DNA of 64,000 nucleotides from Crambe crambe (taxonomy: Eukaryota > Porifera > Demospongiae > Poecilosclerida > Crambeidae), in assembly GCA_963924555.1 (NCBI GenBank), contig OZ004588.1, forward strand, positions 4,154,001 through 4,218,000. The letters run 5' to 3'. The position numbers and the translations under genes are program-made. Below the pieces are notes generated by a model that saw only the letters and a program-made list of their open reading frames with translations, ran no database searches and had not been told where the DNA came from. Positions within the stretch are counted from its first letter, which is position 1, and each line of letters opens with the position of its first letter. This document shows positions 32,501 to 50,715 of the stretch, one piece after another.

Positions 32501-35500
32501 CCATCATTTTGTCTGTGATAAATTGGTAGAATATAGGAGTCGCTTTACTGCCTATTATTTTGACCCATTTATCCTTGAATTCATCAGAAGAACATAGTTT
32601 ATAGTAGCTCTCCCACATCTTCTCTCTTGAAATTTGTGCACTTTTAGATGTAGAAAAGCATCCACAAAGGCTACTAGCTGATTGCTTTGCAAATTCAGTT
32701 GCTGATAACAAATTGTCATGTTTTGACATCCATTCCATAAAACTCTCTGCGCAAGAACGGGCATCCATAGCTGGCTGAAGAGGAAGACTAAACTCGTCAT
32801 CTCTCAAAACTTGAGATACAGAATCTCTCATTAATTTGTAGTAGTCTATACAAAAGCACAACATGGAAACACTCCAGCCTAGCTAATACTAAGCTACCAA
32901 TACCTTTTTCTTGAATATCCGCTCTGATATCTTTGGCAGAACTCAAGGATCTTGAAGAAGCCATTCGTAACTACGCAGTAACTATGCATTCATATCTCGC
33001 GCCAATATTTCCCGGCAAACACGGATAGCACGCACATGGTAGTATTAAGTTTCCAATCCTGTTCCGTGTCTACTATCTATGCCATTAGCCACAGTACTCA
33101 CTGCATGGTGCAATATTTTAAATGAAAGAGCCTCATGGTAAATTAAAGCACCATACACAATGTTTTGAGCCAGAGAAAAGACTAGCTAGACAAGAATTAT
33201 GAAGCTAAGCTACAGTTGATCTAGTTGTTATTTTGGGTGTGGTGGTTTGATTTGTAACTGAACTTGGATAAACTATCAGTTTCATCTGTGTCACAGCACC
33301 GTTAGGTTATTCAAAGCATTTGACTCATTGTAGTTCTCAGGTAATTAAGGACAATCCATACATTTGAGAATGCTAGTCTCTGAGTGGCAGGCATCTAAGA
33401 TAACAGCTTTATTATAAGATTATCAGGGGCTGATCCTTTAAAGAAGAGGGGTAAATAATAAATAGTGCCAAAATTTAGAAATCACACCCATTTTGGTTTG
33501 CCATGGCTTTCTTAAATCAGCTAGGCTCCAGAGCCTCCAACTATACTGATTCTTTAGTATTTTTATTGAAATTTGGCCAGAATTTTAAAACATAACTTGC
33601 AGCAATGCAATTTCAATTTCACACTTCATTGCTCTAATTAGTGGGCGGATGAATACCACATAACTTGCAGCAATGCAATTTCACACTTCATTACTCTAAT
33701 TAGTGGGTGGATGAATACCACATAACTTGCAGCAACAATTTCACACTTCAGTACTCTTATTAGTGGGTGGATGTAATAACCAACCTAGTCATGATAATTG
33801 CCAATAGCCATGCTGCAGGGCTGAAAAAAAAAAAAAATCAAAAAATAAAGATGCCATAGGGTGATGGTGTAGATGCTTGTTTATTCAGGTGACTTTAGGC
33901 CTCTAACAGCTCTGAAAAGATACTTACTACTGATTGTTGTTATGCAGTTGCTAATTATGTGGCTGTGCAAAGCACTCTCAAAAAAATTCTCAAACAATTA
34001 TTAAAATCCATTACAAATGCTTGTAGGATAGATAACAGAGGTTACACTGTATTGCTTTTTTAAGTATGTGGTGTGATCACAAATAATTTACACAATCTTA
34101 TGGGTGAACACTTGCTAGCACCTAAACCTAAAAACTTGTCTACGGCCCTAAAGGACTGATTTCTATGTTGAATTTCAGACCCAGCGATATGCATCTGATA
34201 GGTTTTACAATGTGTTGCTTATGAATAATTATCATTAATTTTGAGAGGGACCCATTTCATTCCCCCTGGATAAGCCCCTGAAATGTACTTGAAGTTCTTA
34301 ATTAAGTGTTAGTATAGTTTGTTGGATTTCAGTGAGCATACGTAAACACATTTATTTATTTCAAAATCCAGAAAGTGGTACCGGCTGTAGCGGAGACTCC
34401 ATGCAGCCATGCATGGTGCAAGCACACAGCCCCCTCTTTCCAAAAACTCTGGATCAGCCCCTGGTATCCTTTGCTAAAATAAAATCATTTGCTACTAGTT
34501 TTAGGTCAATACTATCAGTTATTTCTTGGTGGCAGTGAATCATCATCAGATGATTCAAGCAAGCTTGAGTCATTGTGTTTCAGGTTGATCAGGAAAAGTG
34601 GTCAGGTTGAAACCTGACCAACCTGACTGGAGGCTACACCACTGTTATTATGACATGTTATTATGAGCTGGAACATCAGCAAGAGCAAGGCATTGAAAGG
34701 ATTCCTGTTCATCGTAAGTGTGTTGATAAATACTGTCACAAGAAGTCTATCCAGAAAGCAGTACATGAAAGGGCTGACAGTTCACGAAGTTTAAGTGAAA
34801 ATCTAATAAATGAGCAAGGCAATCAGAACAGCCAACTTTTTCCTTTCTTCAGCATTGTCTATTTTGTGGCAAGCAGTGTAATACTGAAAAGGATCCTAAG
34901 CATCCAGGAAGATGGCGTCCTGCATATATCTGCCGGGAAGGGGAAAAATTCAGAAATAGGGGCTTAAAAGAGGCAATCTAAGAAACATGTGAAAAAAGAA
35001 ATGATGTTCAGTAAGAGTGAGAATGGCAGGTGTTCTTTCTGATCTGCATGCGGCAGATGTCAGGTGTCATGTAGACTGTAGGGCATCTTTTATGTGTCCT
35101 AGGTCAATACAGGCTGCAACACGTCAGACCTGTATCACTGATTAGCTTGTCGATAAAGCTGTTATTATGTATCTGACTAGTAATGAAACATAGCTCAGTC
35201 ACCTTATTCACTAAATATATGGAGGAGGTTGGGCAAGCACTCTCTAGGCGGCAGCTAGTAACAAGTATGATAAAGAAATTTGGAGGAGATATGATTGCCC
35301 TTTCATTGCCAGGAATTGCCACAATATTAGCATTTAAAGCTACTGCTGCTAAAATGTTTCACATGATACCTGATGATACAGATGACATGTGTGATGTGAT
35401 TGAGAAGGTATCTAAAAAGGTAAAAACTGAAATAAATAACATTGAAATTGACAAAGCTCTGTTCCCTACCAGGCTAACACCCACAATAGAAGCCTTTCAA

Positions 35501-38311
35501 GAGAATGTGAAAAGGGCCCACTATCAATGTGAGGAGGGCTCTCCAAGAACCCCCACATCTAGATCTCACTCGATATGGATGGTCTAGAGATGAGGAAACA
35601 AAGTCCCTTCAACCTCCTCCCACCAAGTTGCCAGCTCTAGATTATGTCCTTAAACTGGTTAGCTGCTCATGTGCATCAGAGACTCTATGCAGCACGAGTA
35701 AATGTGGATGTGTAGCAGCCTATTTGACTTGCACTGCATTTTGTCGCTGTGAAGGAAGTTCCATTTATAAGAATGAACAGACAAAAGCAGTTGAATATGG
35801 AAGCCGAGAAGTGCAATTTTTATGCATTTTGACTTTTTGCTCCGACTGGTCGGAGGCGGGATCAGAGATGGTGTGGCGACTCAGCTCCGATGGCCGAGAA
35901 GTGCATTTCGGGATCGGAGTCGGGATCGGAGTCAGGGTTGGGATCAGAGGCGAGATCGGGAAGCCGAGAAGGGCAACATACGGTGGCCGAGAAGGGTCAC
36001 TTCTCGGCCGTCGGAGCTCGGTTGCAGTCGGAGCACAAAACAAATGTTGCCCTGCACAAAATGTTGCACAAAACAAATGTTGCAAACGGAGCACAAAACA
36101 AAATGTTGCCCTTCTTGGCTTCCCGCCTCCGATCCCAACTCCGATCCCGGAATGCACTTCTCAGCCGTCGGAGCTGAGTCGCCACACCATCTCCGATCCC
36201 GCCTCCGACCAGTCGGAGCAAAAAGTCAAAATGCATAAAAATTGCACTTCTCGGCTTCCATAGTTGAAGAGTCAGGATCTGACGATGAAGCAAATTGAAT
36301 GAAAATATTAAGTACACTACATTTTTTTCTGCTATGGACATTCTGTTAATATAAATCCATGTTAGCTTTGGTTAAAAATGTGATTCACAGCAAGTGTAAT
36401 GACGGAGATTATCCAGATGAGATGGTTGCTAGGCAACCATTTAAATTGTTATTGCTACGGCTAAATGCCCAATGCTGACACAAGTCCAGCAAGTAGAATA
36501 GTCTAATAGGGGTGTAGAATGATCCCAAAATGCACTCAACAAAACTATAGACCCTTATGCAAGCTTTAATCCAAGTTCTGCCAGACTATAGTGATTCACA
36601 TAGGTGGTGGAAGGAGTTTAGAAGTGTCATTAAAATATGGCAGCTATTTTTACAACCCTTTACCTATTGTGTGTGTTAATTAGAATTAAGTGGAGCAACC
36701 ATAGCCTACCCAGCCGCTGCACTTACACCCACCTATTTCAGCAGCTAGGAGGTTGCAGGCTAGCAAGTTGTTGGGCACATTTGCAACACGTCCAGTTTCG
36801 TGTACTCTGAGCTATTGTTCTTCAGAGATCTTAAAGTAGCTATGATTACTGTACCTACATTTTTTTAAATGCTCAGCTTGAGAATGGAGACTCATTTGCT
36901 TTTCCTTGCCTTTTGAATTCTGTTATCTTATTGCTAATACTGGTGGTTGACCTATCCTACAGTATTTTACCTCCCAGTGTAAATTTAGTTATTCTCACCT
37001 CCAGTTGATTATTGAAGAGGTTTAGGCACTCCAGATTACGCAGCTCCACCACTTCAGGAGGCAGGGTGGTGATCTTGTTGTGACTGAGAATCAGTCTGGT
37101 GATGTTACCCAGGGAAACTGAATGAAATAATTCAGCCAGAAATTAAGGGTCTACTATTATACACAAGACATAGCAGATGCAATCATTTCCTCTCTAATTG
37201 ATTAAACACTAATGGGATCACATTCCTTACAGTTGGGTAAAGAAGTGGTATTACCATTGCCCAAACAAATGATCATTGATGACCATTACCAGACTATGGT
37301 TTTTTGTTTGTTTGTTTTTTGTTTGTTTGTTTGTTTGTTTAGTTGTTCTTTTTTTAATCTCAGCACTCTACACAGTTCCATGCATGTTCAAACATAGTAC
37401 ATGTGCACAAGCATCATAAATAACATTCAAGGGGGGTGGAGAGACGAATGCCTATAATTACTAACGAAAAGGCATAGAACTGTCATCATAGTGAAGGCCT
37501 AATTAAGAAGTAAGTACAGGAACAACTAGGACGTAGCCAACCAAATATAGTGCTAGCTATACAAGCTAGTCAGTCATTTATCTAAGATGCCAGCTAGTAA
37601 GCTATGAACAGGTTACAGCTGCCAAGTAGTAGAAAAGCCATTACAGAACAGTAGCATAGCATGTCAAGCATACTGCCCCTATGCAATCAGCTACACTGAT
37701 CATTGAAAGGAACACTTGAGAAGCAAAATGAGGGTGACCCTCCCTGTGGTCAGATCAATACCACCACCCTATAGGGAAATGCAAAGCATTGTGGCGAGCG
37801 AAGCTTTAGCAGATGACATCACCGTATTGCAAAGGACGGAACCAGAAGAACGTACGTACGTACATACAATATAAATAATACGCTCATAAGTTAGCGCCCT
37901 CTCATTCGACCCCCTAGTGGTTTGCTTCACTCACAATTATGAACAAACCACTGATGTGTATAAGCTCTAGTTAGGTGGGCATTATAAATCTCTGGCAATG
38001 TTTACATCTACTGCTAGCTGTCTAGCTGAAATGAGGGGTTGTTTGATATGAGGCTACAGTGTATTATCCAAGCCAGATATAGGGGATAATGACCACAAGT
38101 GTTGGCCCATGGAATGAGATCTGGCTCCTCCATGCTCAGGCATTTCCTCCCAGTCAAGTCTGTACGAAATCCAGTAGTAGCTATGATAATACCATAACTC
38201 ACATAGCTCTGGTACATCCTCAAGATTAGCTATTCCTTCATCTGGCAGGTTTAATTCCGTGTCTTTTCGATGCTTCACTACTTCAACAGCTTTACGCAAT
38301 GTACGACTCAT
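23580..38311 (-). CDS. RSU1: Ras suppressor protein 1, leucine-rich repeat protein
   Basis: RSU1 is a leucine-rich-repeat adaptor of the ILK-PINCH-parvin complex at integrin adhesions. Seven exons join in frame: 38311-38203, 37117-36999, 24925-24873, 24684-24480, 24237-24123, 24065-23921 and 23694-23580. They total 861 nt, or 286 aa, against 277 in human. Diagnostic stretches are MSRTLRKAVEVVKHRKDTEL at the N-terminus, RLILSHNKITTLPPEVVEL, LPRGFGSFPALEILDLTYNN (nearly identical to human), LRDNDISEVPKEI, and a basic tail (KLKRDRSGKKSRKVVRHKL) like the human C-terminus. About six to seven LRR units are visible. Intron 2 (24926-36998) is 12,073 bp and contains a complete DNA transposon in opposite orientation plus other repeats. 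The other introns are 55 to 1085 bp. All splice phases agree, so the model is strong. Confidence 0.95.
25976..25997. repeat. Perfect 9 bp hairpin with TTCG loop
   Basis: CCTCGGCAC pairs with GTGCCGAGG across TTCG. C(UUCG)G is an exceptionally stable RNA tetraloop. It has no recognised gene context and probably belongs to a small repeat; a related GCCGAGGCACAGTGCC lies at 17423. Confidence 0.8.
26196..26598. mobile_element. Foldback element with about 100 bp arms
   Basis: The left arm (GAAAACAAGTTTACCAA, CATGATAGACATGGTGGCAT, GGAAACTAATTCACATAGAC, GGTGATTCACC) pairs with the right arm (GGTGAATCACCACC, GTCTATGTGAATTAGTTTCC, ATGCCACCATGTCTATCATG, TTGGTAAACTTGTTTTC). An extra inverted unit, CACCACCATGTCTATCATGC, lies at about 26461. 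Confidence 0.85.
28704..31685 (+). CDS. P-element-type transposase, nine exons, apparently intact
   Basis: Exons are 28704-29220, 29283-29400, 29452-29599, 29664-30398, 30460-30654, 30713-30868, 30922-31110, 31175-31307 and 31366-31685. They total 2511 nt, or 836 aa, with every phase consistent and no internal stop. A Cys-rich and basic N-terminal half (CLQCEEYRKTL at about 205) is followed by a coiled-coil-like helix around 255-275. The RNase H-like catalytic core shows LLLDEMHVRED with D409, then GATFDGASVN with D513, and the C-terminal signature SQDPLENFFGCQRQRGG at about 760-775. These are P-element/THAP9-type transposase landmarks. I see no THAP zinc finger at the N-terminus, unlike Drosophila P and THAP9. 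Introns are 51-63 nt and AT-rich. The short intron 30655-30712 is needed to keep frame, which supports the splice model. Start: Met at 28704, with a longer in-frame extension to 28659 possible. Confidence 0.88.
31686..31805. repeat. Filler between the two transposon genes, copied from element sequence
   Basis: GCATCCACAAAGGCTACTAG and AATTGCTTTGCAAATTCAG at about 31740-31780 repeat 32658-32698, which is coding sequence of the minus gene, in the same orientation. In addition AGAAAGAGTAATAATCATC followed by CATATAA occurs twice (31661 and 31781), once across the transposase stop. The convergent 3' ends are only 120 bp apart. Confidence 0.8.
31806..32964 (-). CDS. Second, convergent gene of the P-like transposon, function unknown
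   Basis: Three exons, 32964-32904, 32845-32300 and 32236-31806, join in frame to 1038 nt, or 345 aa, with no stop. The N-terminus is MASSRSLSSAKDIRADIQEK. The middle contains MDARSCAESFMEWMSKHDNL, a Cys/Ser patch (ASSLCGCFSTSKSAQI), KCHYTVEQSAAV and NALRYMGGYVIRSLKEKI. The C-terminus is very basic (KKINSTSTKTEKSQSG). I recognise no domain. Splice signals are good and the frame is intact, so selection within the element is plausible. It could be a regulator or accessory DNA-binding protein of transposition, or a captured host gene. Canonical P elements encode a single gene. Confidence 0.75.
33591..33775. repeat. Minisatellite, about 62-68 bp unit, three copies
   Basis: The units start CATAACTTGCAGCAA at 33591, 33659 and 33721 and end TTAGTGGG(C/T)GGATG. 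The first unit has a 6 bp internal duplication (TTTCAA). The word TTAGTGGGTGGATGAATA also occurs at 17254. Confidence 0.9.
34267..34462 (+). repeat. Dispersed repeat, copy 2
   Basis: Counterpart of 18094-18246, with longer spacing in the first half and an inserted GCAGCCATGCATGG. It ends CTGGATCAGCCCCTG. Confidence 0.75.
34641..36295 (+). pseudogene. Decayed mobile-element-type gene with CXC-like cysteine cluster, split by a MITE
   Basis: Three protein-like blocks occur in different frames. First, 34650-34970 carries HRKCVDKYCHKKSIQKAVHE and, after a frame change, HCLFCGKQCNTEKDPKHPGR. Second, 35160-35520 carries LFTKYMEEVGQALSRRQL and FKATAAKMFHMIPDDTDD. Third, 35530-35795 carries PHLDLTRYGWSRDEETKSL and a cysteine cluster, CSCASETLC, CGCVAA, CTAFCRC, spaced like tesmin/TSO1 CXC modules. 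Proteins of this build are common as repetitive, probably mobile-element, genes in cnidarians and sponges. Frameshifts lie near 34840 and 35528, and stops lie between blocks one and two. The C-terminus is interrupted at 35795 by the MITE. It resumes at 36263-36295 with an acidic tail and a stop. Confidence 0.6.
35796..36262. mobile_element. 467 bp MITE with long inverted repeats, TSD GTTGAA
   Basis: It starts TATGGAAGCCGAGAAGTGCA and ends with the reverse complement. The arms of about 160-180 bp are GC-rich (GCTCCGACTGGTCGGAGGCG) around a centre with several AAAACAAATGTTGC units. GTTGAA directly flanks both ends (35790-35795 and 36263-36268). Every long open frame in this interval, on both strands, results from the inverted repeat and is not a gene. 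The insertion lies within the last codons of the CXC-type pseudogene. Confidence 0.9.
36296..36998. other. RSU1 intron 2, 5' end; no gene
   Basis: AT-rich intronic sequence up to the acceptor side of RSU1 exon 2. Nothing recognisable. Confidence 0.6.
37118..38202. other. RSU1 intron 1
   Basis: Non-coding. It includes TTTG repeats (37302-37340) and CGTA/CATA repeats near 37850-37866. Confidence 0.7.
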
Positions 38312-40531
38312 TTCATAAACTCAATATCATATCAAACACTGAAAGTGTAAATAAACTTGGCCACATACACACGACTGGAAAAGATCGCTAGCAATATAAT
38401 GGATCCGGCGCGGCGCGCGCGGACGGGTCGGAGCCCGCGCGCGCAGAAAAATTAATGGTCAAGAAAATGCATTGGTAGGCTTCTGCATGCCATTAAGGAA
38501 TCTAGTATGGGTATCTCTATTGACTAGTTGAAGATAATTCTGAAGAAGCATAATTAAGAAAAATGGACCTTATAATTTATTGTCATTAAAGTAAGTGATG
38601 TGAAAATATTTGATCCCAGCATGGAAATAACAGGCATGACAAGGTAGTAAAAATGGCTGTGAAGAGATATGATGCAGAAAATAAGATTATTGTTGAAGCC
38701 GAGAGGAATTTTAGTGATTGCGCAAAACAAAGAGGAAAGGTATTGCTGATAAAAGTAAAGATGGTGAAGATATGAATTCCATACTTTAATGAAGGCAGAA
38801 AGGAGATTAGCTGAGAGACTTAGCTAGATTATGAGTGAAAAACATAGTGATATTATAAAGGAAGGAAAGAAGAGGTTAAAATGATAACTCTCTCCATTGA
38901 AACAAGATTGCAAAAATGAAAGAACTCAAAATAATGAACAGTTGAAGTTCAATGCACAGCTTCATGTCTTAGACAAGACGATCTTAAGGAATGCAGTGAC
39001 AAAATATACAGCCAAACTTCTTCAAGTCATGAATGTTCAACACCAGAGAGCCCCCTCAGTGATTAGTGATGATATTCCTCTCCCTGCTTCAATTAGAGAA
39101 GCATCAACAATAACTGACAACTTCCATCTTGAAAGAGATACCCGGCGATGCTACCAAGCGATATCAGAGAATTAGATGTGTAGGTCATCTTAGTTCAAAT
39201 TTAAATTTGCATCATAATTATAATGTCTGCTGTAGCTAGTTGATCAATCCCACTGACAATACAATGGTTTTATGGTATCTAAAATTTATGCTGTACTTTT
39301 TAGAACAGTAGCTAAGTTTGTGGTGCCAAATTAATTGTGGCACCAAAACTCCAATTTAGAAACCCCCCAAGTTAAGTAAAGTCTTGCACTCTAGGGATTA
39401 TGAGAGATAATAGAGCTAGTACTTCATCAAAATTTACCAGTGTTGCCTAGGTACGTAACTACATTTTCTCAATCACTGTCAGTCAGCATTATTATGAATC
39501 TCAGTAAGCTACCCACACTTTAAAATCACTAATAGCTACTTGCATTAGTCTAGGAAAAGCTATACATTGGACCTGTGAAGTATGAACTAAACAGCTGTGT
39601 GTGTGCGCATGTGGATGCATGCATGATGTGCGTGCGTGTGTGTTGTGTGTCATAAAGTGTCACTGTCTGTCATGGCAGTTTGTCCCTGCCCAAGTGATCG
39701 ACAACAAGCTGCTTATAGAATTTTAGCTAGAAATGCAAGCATTGTTGGGCAGGCACAACATGTTATAAAGAAATGCAGTGCAAAATTTCTCAGCCAACTC
39801 CCTAGTGTAGGGCTCACTTCACTCGCTCCAATCAGGAGCACAATATTTGGAGTTAAAACATCATATGCTCATCGAATATGCTGCACATTGCCCTAGTAGC
39901 TACAAAAAGGTTTTCAGGAAGAGTAGCTATAGCTAGGGAATTTAGTTTGCATGGAGGCATTTCATGAGCTGTTGGATCATTGAATACTTCTAGTCTCACA
40001 TGCCAATACTTCAAGTTCACTCATTCCCCATCACAACCACTAGCTATAAGCAGATTTTCAAGTGACTAGAGATGTGACTGAAAAGGGTGTTGAAATTTCT
40101 GGGGTGGGGAAACTCAAGCTGAAGGGGGAAAATCCCAGGGTGCCCCTACCTCTGTATGAAGGTCTGCCTACTCTAAAGAACCAAAGAGAATGTTTGGAGC
40201 CTCTAGACTAAAAAGAGATTTGCTTGGAAGAACCTGTGCAGCCAGACTGCTTTGGTAAGTGACTGTGGTCATACAAACTTGAATTTCCACATGCAAACTC
40301 TGGTAGCCATTTTACAGCATCTTCTGCAGCAGATCAGGCCAATAGCGAGGTGCACTCTAACGGGCCACACACTCGAGTTATCCACAGGAAACTTTTCCAG
40401 GACCTGAGTGCAGTATCATCGAGGTATGGGTCGTCAGCAGTAGTAGTTGCCGCGACGCGCGCGCGGTACCGCGGTCACACGCTGATCTGCTGCACTGGTG
40501 ATGAAGCCTAGACTACTACTCTAAGATCGTT
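38312..40531. other. Intergenic between RSU1 and YME1L, with GC-rich promoter-like patches
   Basis: A CpG-rich palindrome-like patch (GCGCGGCGCGCGCGGACGGG, then CCCGCGCGCGC) at 38406-38446 lies about 95 bp upstream of the RSU1 start and is a likely promoter. A second one (CGACGCGCGCGCGGTACCGC) at 40453-40472 lies just upstream of the YME1L start. Between them, 38640-39180 gives broken, Lys/Glu-rich frames (for example LKFNAQLHVLDKTILRNAV at 38941) that may be a gene remnant I cannot identify. GTGTGTG repeats lie at 39597-39650. Confidence 0.45.
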
Positions 40532-48676
<8,145 letters not shown>

Positions 48677-49084
48677 AATTAATATTCATAATCCTTGATG
48701 CAAGACAAATTATTACTCTGTAATCATGATTTCCTTTACTGATTGCTCTGAAATTTTCATGTTGGCATGAGGGAGTAGGGCCAACAAGAAATGAGCTCTT
48801 AATACTTCATAATGTACACCAGCATCTCCCATTGTTTGTTTGTTTTGTTGTTGTTTGGTAGGAAATTAAGGGGCTATATTAGAGGAGGGCTGAAATTTTG
48901 ATTCCTTAACTAATGGAACCTCATAGTGGACAACTTTGGGACCAGCTTATTTCCTTAATAGGGAAGGGAGGTTTGGAGTCCACTCTTCAGAGGGTTCCTT
49001 GAAAAATGCCCCTAATAGTTCTGAGTTCATTAAGAGAGCTTCCATATGTGGCAATGTAAACAACAAATAGTTTTAAAAAACCCA
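48677..49084. other. Intergenic between YME1L and the sulfatase array
   Basis: AT-rich, with a TTTG-type run near 48836-48858. No gene seen. An AATAAA-like signal is not obvious right after the YME1L stop, though AAATTAATATTCATAATCC follows it. Confidence 0.5.
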
Positions 49085-49099
49085 ACACAATGATATAAA

Positions 49100-50505
49100 A
49101 CTATGGATGCCAATATCCACCATTATCAGACATACTTGCAGGCATCTTTGAAAACTGGTAGCTCTCCTCCACTATGATACCCTTGATCCTGCATGTCAGG
49201 TGGTTCTTTAGAATAGGCATTGTACTTATCCAGCATCTTCTGCAGCCGATCAGGCTGTTCTTTAGTGAGGTCTTTTTTCTCTCCTGGATCATTGACAATA
49301 TCATAAAGGCAGTATGGATTGCAGTCTTCTCCTTTAGGTCCATCAGTACATGGGTAGTCTAATGGAGACCACATCAGATGATCACAGTCATCCCCTTGAC
49401 TCCCTACTATCAGCTTGTAGTCCCCAGAAATGATGGCCCCTTTACTCGAGTATAGTTGTATCCCAGCACTATCTCGTCATGAGGTGTGGAACTGTTCACA
49501 CCTGTCACAATGGGCCATACATCCATGTTATTCACTAGAAACTTTCCAGGCCCAGAGTCAGATGGATCCACTCCAGCAAGCTGACAGAATGTCACGTACC
49601 AATCAGCTATGTGAATAAATCCATCTGTAGATTTCCCTTTCATGTTCTCAGGAAGCAAACCACCACTTGCAAATGCTAGAGCTCTGACTCCACCTTCAAA
49701 AAAAGTTGTTTGGCAGCCCTTTAGAGGATAATTACTCCCTATGCATGGAGCACCACCATTATCAGCTGATACTACAATGATGGTGTTGTTCCACATGCCT
49801 TTGCTTTTCAGCTCCTGGACAACATGTCCAGTCACATTATTTCACCATAGCTCAATAGGTACGTCTTTTAGAGCAGGTAGAATTCACAGCATACAAGTCA
49901 GCCATTCCTCTGAAGCTTCAAGTGGACTATGCACATTATGCAGTGGTAGATAAAGGTCCTTTGGATCATGATTTTCAAAAATTTCAGTTAAATCTTTTTC
50001 ATAAGTGTAGATATCGTAAGTTCCATTGCGAGAATCGACATCAGTGTTCTTCCAAAAGTCTACAGCACATCCTCTTGTTTGATCCATGTGGCTTTCAACA
50101 CCATTTAGAAACCCTGATGAAGTATCAAATCCCCTGTTAACTGGTAAGTGCTTTGGATCATAGTATCCTTCGTGCCATTTCCCGACCATGTGTGTCTTAT
50201 ATCCTGCTGTCTTCAATTTGGCTGGCAGCATAGTCATGTTTATGTTCGCTCCAAGTTGAACACCTATATTGATGTTGTACTGATGAGCGTGGTGAGGCCA
50301 GCGTCCAGTGAGGAAAGACACTCGAGAAGGTGAACAAATACTTGAAGACATAATGACGGTTTAGTATGAGTCCATCGTCAGCTAGGTCCTGGAAATGGGG
50401 TGTCTTAATTACTGGATTACGGAAACTGACATCTGCAAATTCCCAGTCATCCACCAAGACAAAAACAATGGCCAAGCTTGCAAGAATAACGATCACTTGG
50501 TACAT
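49100..50505 (-). pseudogene. Sulfatase copy A, frameshifted pseudogene
   Basis: It matches intact copy B over its whole length, including VFVLVDDW, ICSPSRVSFLTGRW, FLNGVESHMDQ, SADNGGA, FFEGGVRALAFASGG and YPCTDGPKGEDC. Several lesions are visible. About 30 bp are lost after the signal peptide (B has SSAAPVTKPNI there). An extra A lies just before the catalytic Cys codon (CAAATACTT here, CAATACTT in B). A short deletion removes PIF from DPKDPIFLY, a single base is lost near 49898, and there is a rearrangement near 49845. The frame is therefore broken in at least three places. A spliced rescue is unlikely because the gene family copy B is intronless. Confidence 0.88.
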
Positions 50506-50715
50506 GTAACCATGTCACAGCTTTTGTCATTATTCACTATGATTATTGGTCACATGTTTGGCTAATATTCAATGTTCAATGAATCAGTTTAGCTAACCAT
50601 AGCTACTGTATGACACACACAAGGAACTGCAAAGAAAAGGAAACCCAAGGATTAGAACACACTAAGTCTTCAAAAATGTGTCAAGGGGAAACCCAATAAA
50701 AATTAATAGTAGAGT

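Larger units (their letters stand above)
28213..33081 (+). mobile_element. Complete P-element-like DNA transposon, 4.87 kb
   Basis: The ends are near-perfect 34 bp inverted repeats starting CATAGATATTAGACACGGAA on the left and CATAGATAGTAGACACGGAA on the inverted right end, one mismatch in 34. The direct repeat CCATTAG flanks both sides (28206-28212 and 33082-33088) as a 7 bp target-site duplication; P elements make 8 bp, and a one-base shift in the end call would give a related figure. Subterminal sequence is also partly inverted (CGCGTGCTATCCGCG with CACGGATAGCACGC). Inside are two convergent multi-exon genes, both fully open. It lies in intron 2 of RSU1, transposase opposite to the host gene, and inside an older repeat whose word CAGGGGCTGATCC lies at 28152. 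Identical TIRs, intact TSD and open frames suggest recent insertion. Confidence 0.9.
33089..34640. other. RSU1 intron 2, middle part: tandem and dispersed repeats
   Basis: Holds a three-unit minisatellite (33591-33775), a segment at 33940-34130 related to both 17340-17380 and 27470-27535 (GTGTGATCACAAATAATTT), and copy 2 of the dispersed repeat (34267-34462). No gene seen. Confidence 0.55.

Noticed and set aside
35529..36263. Long open frames on both strands (up to 244 aa) between about 35.6 and 36.3 kb
   Set aside because: They arise from the inverted-repeat MITE and from read-through of the CXC pseudogene. The same residues appear on both strands, which is diagnostic of a palindrome.
39636..39896. 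86-aa frame (SDRQQAAYRILARNASIVGQ)
   Set aside because: Protein-like in places but with no recognisable family, no splice support and a GT-repeat start. Not enough to call a gene.
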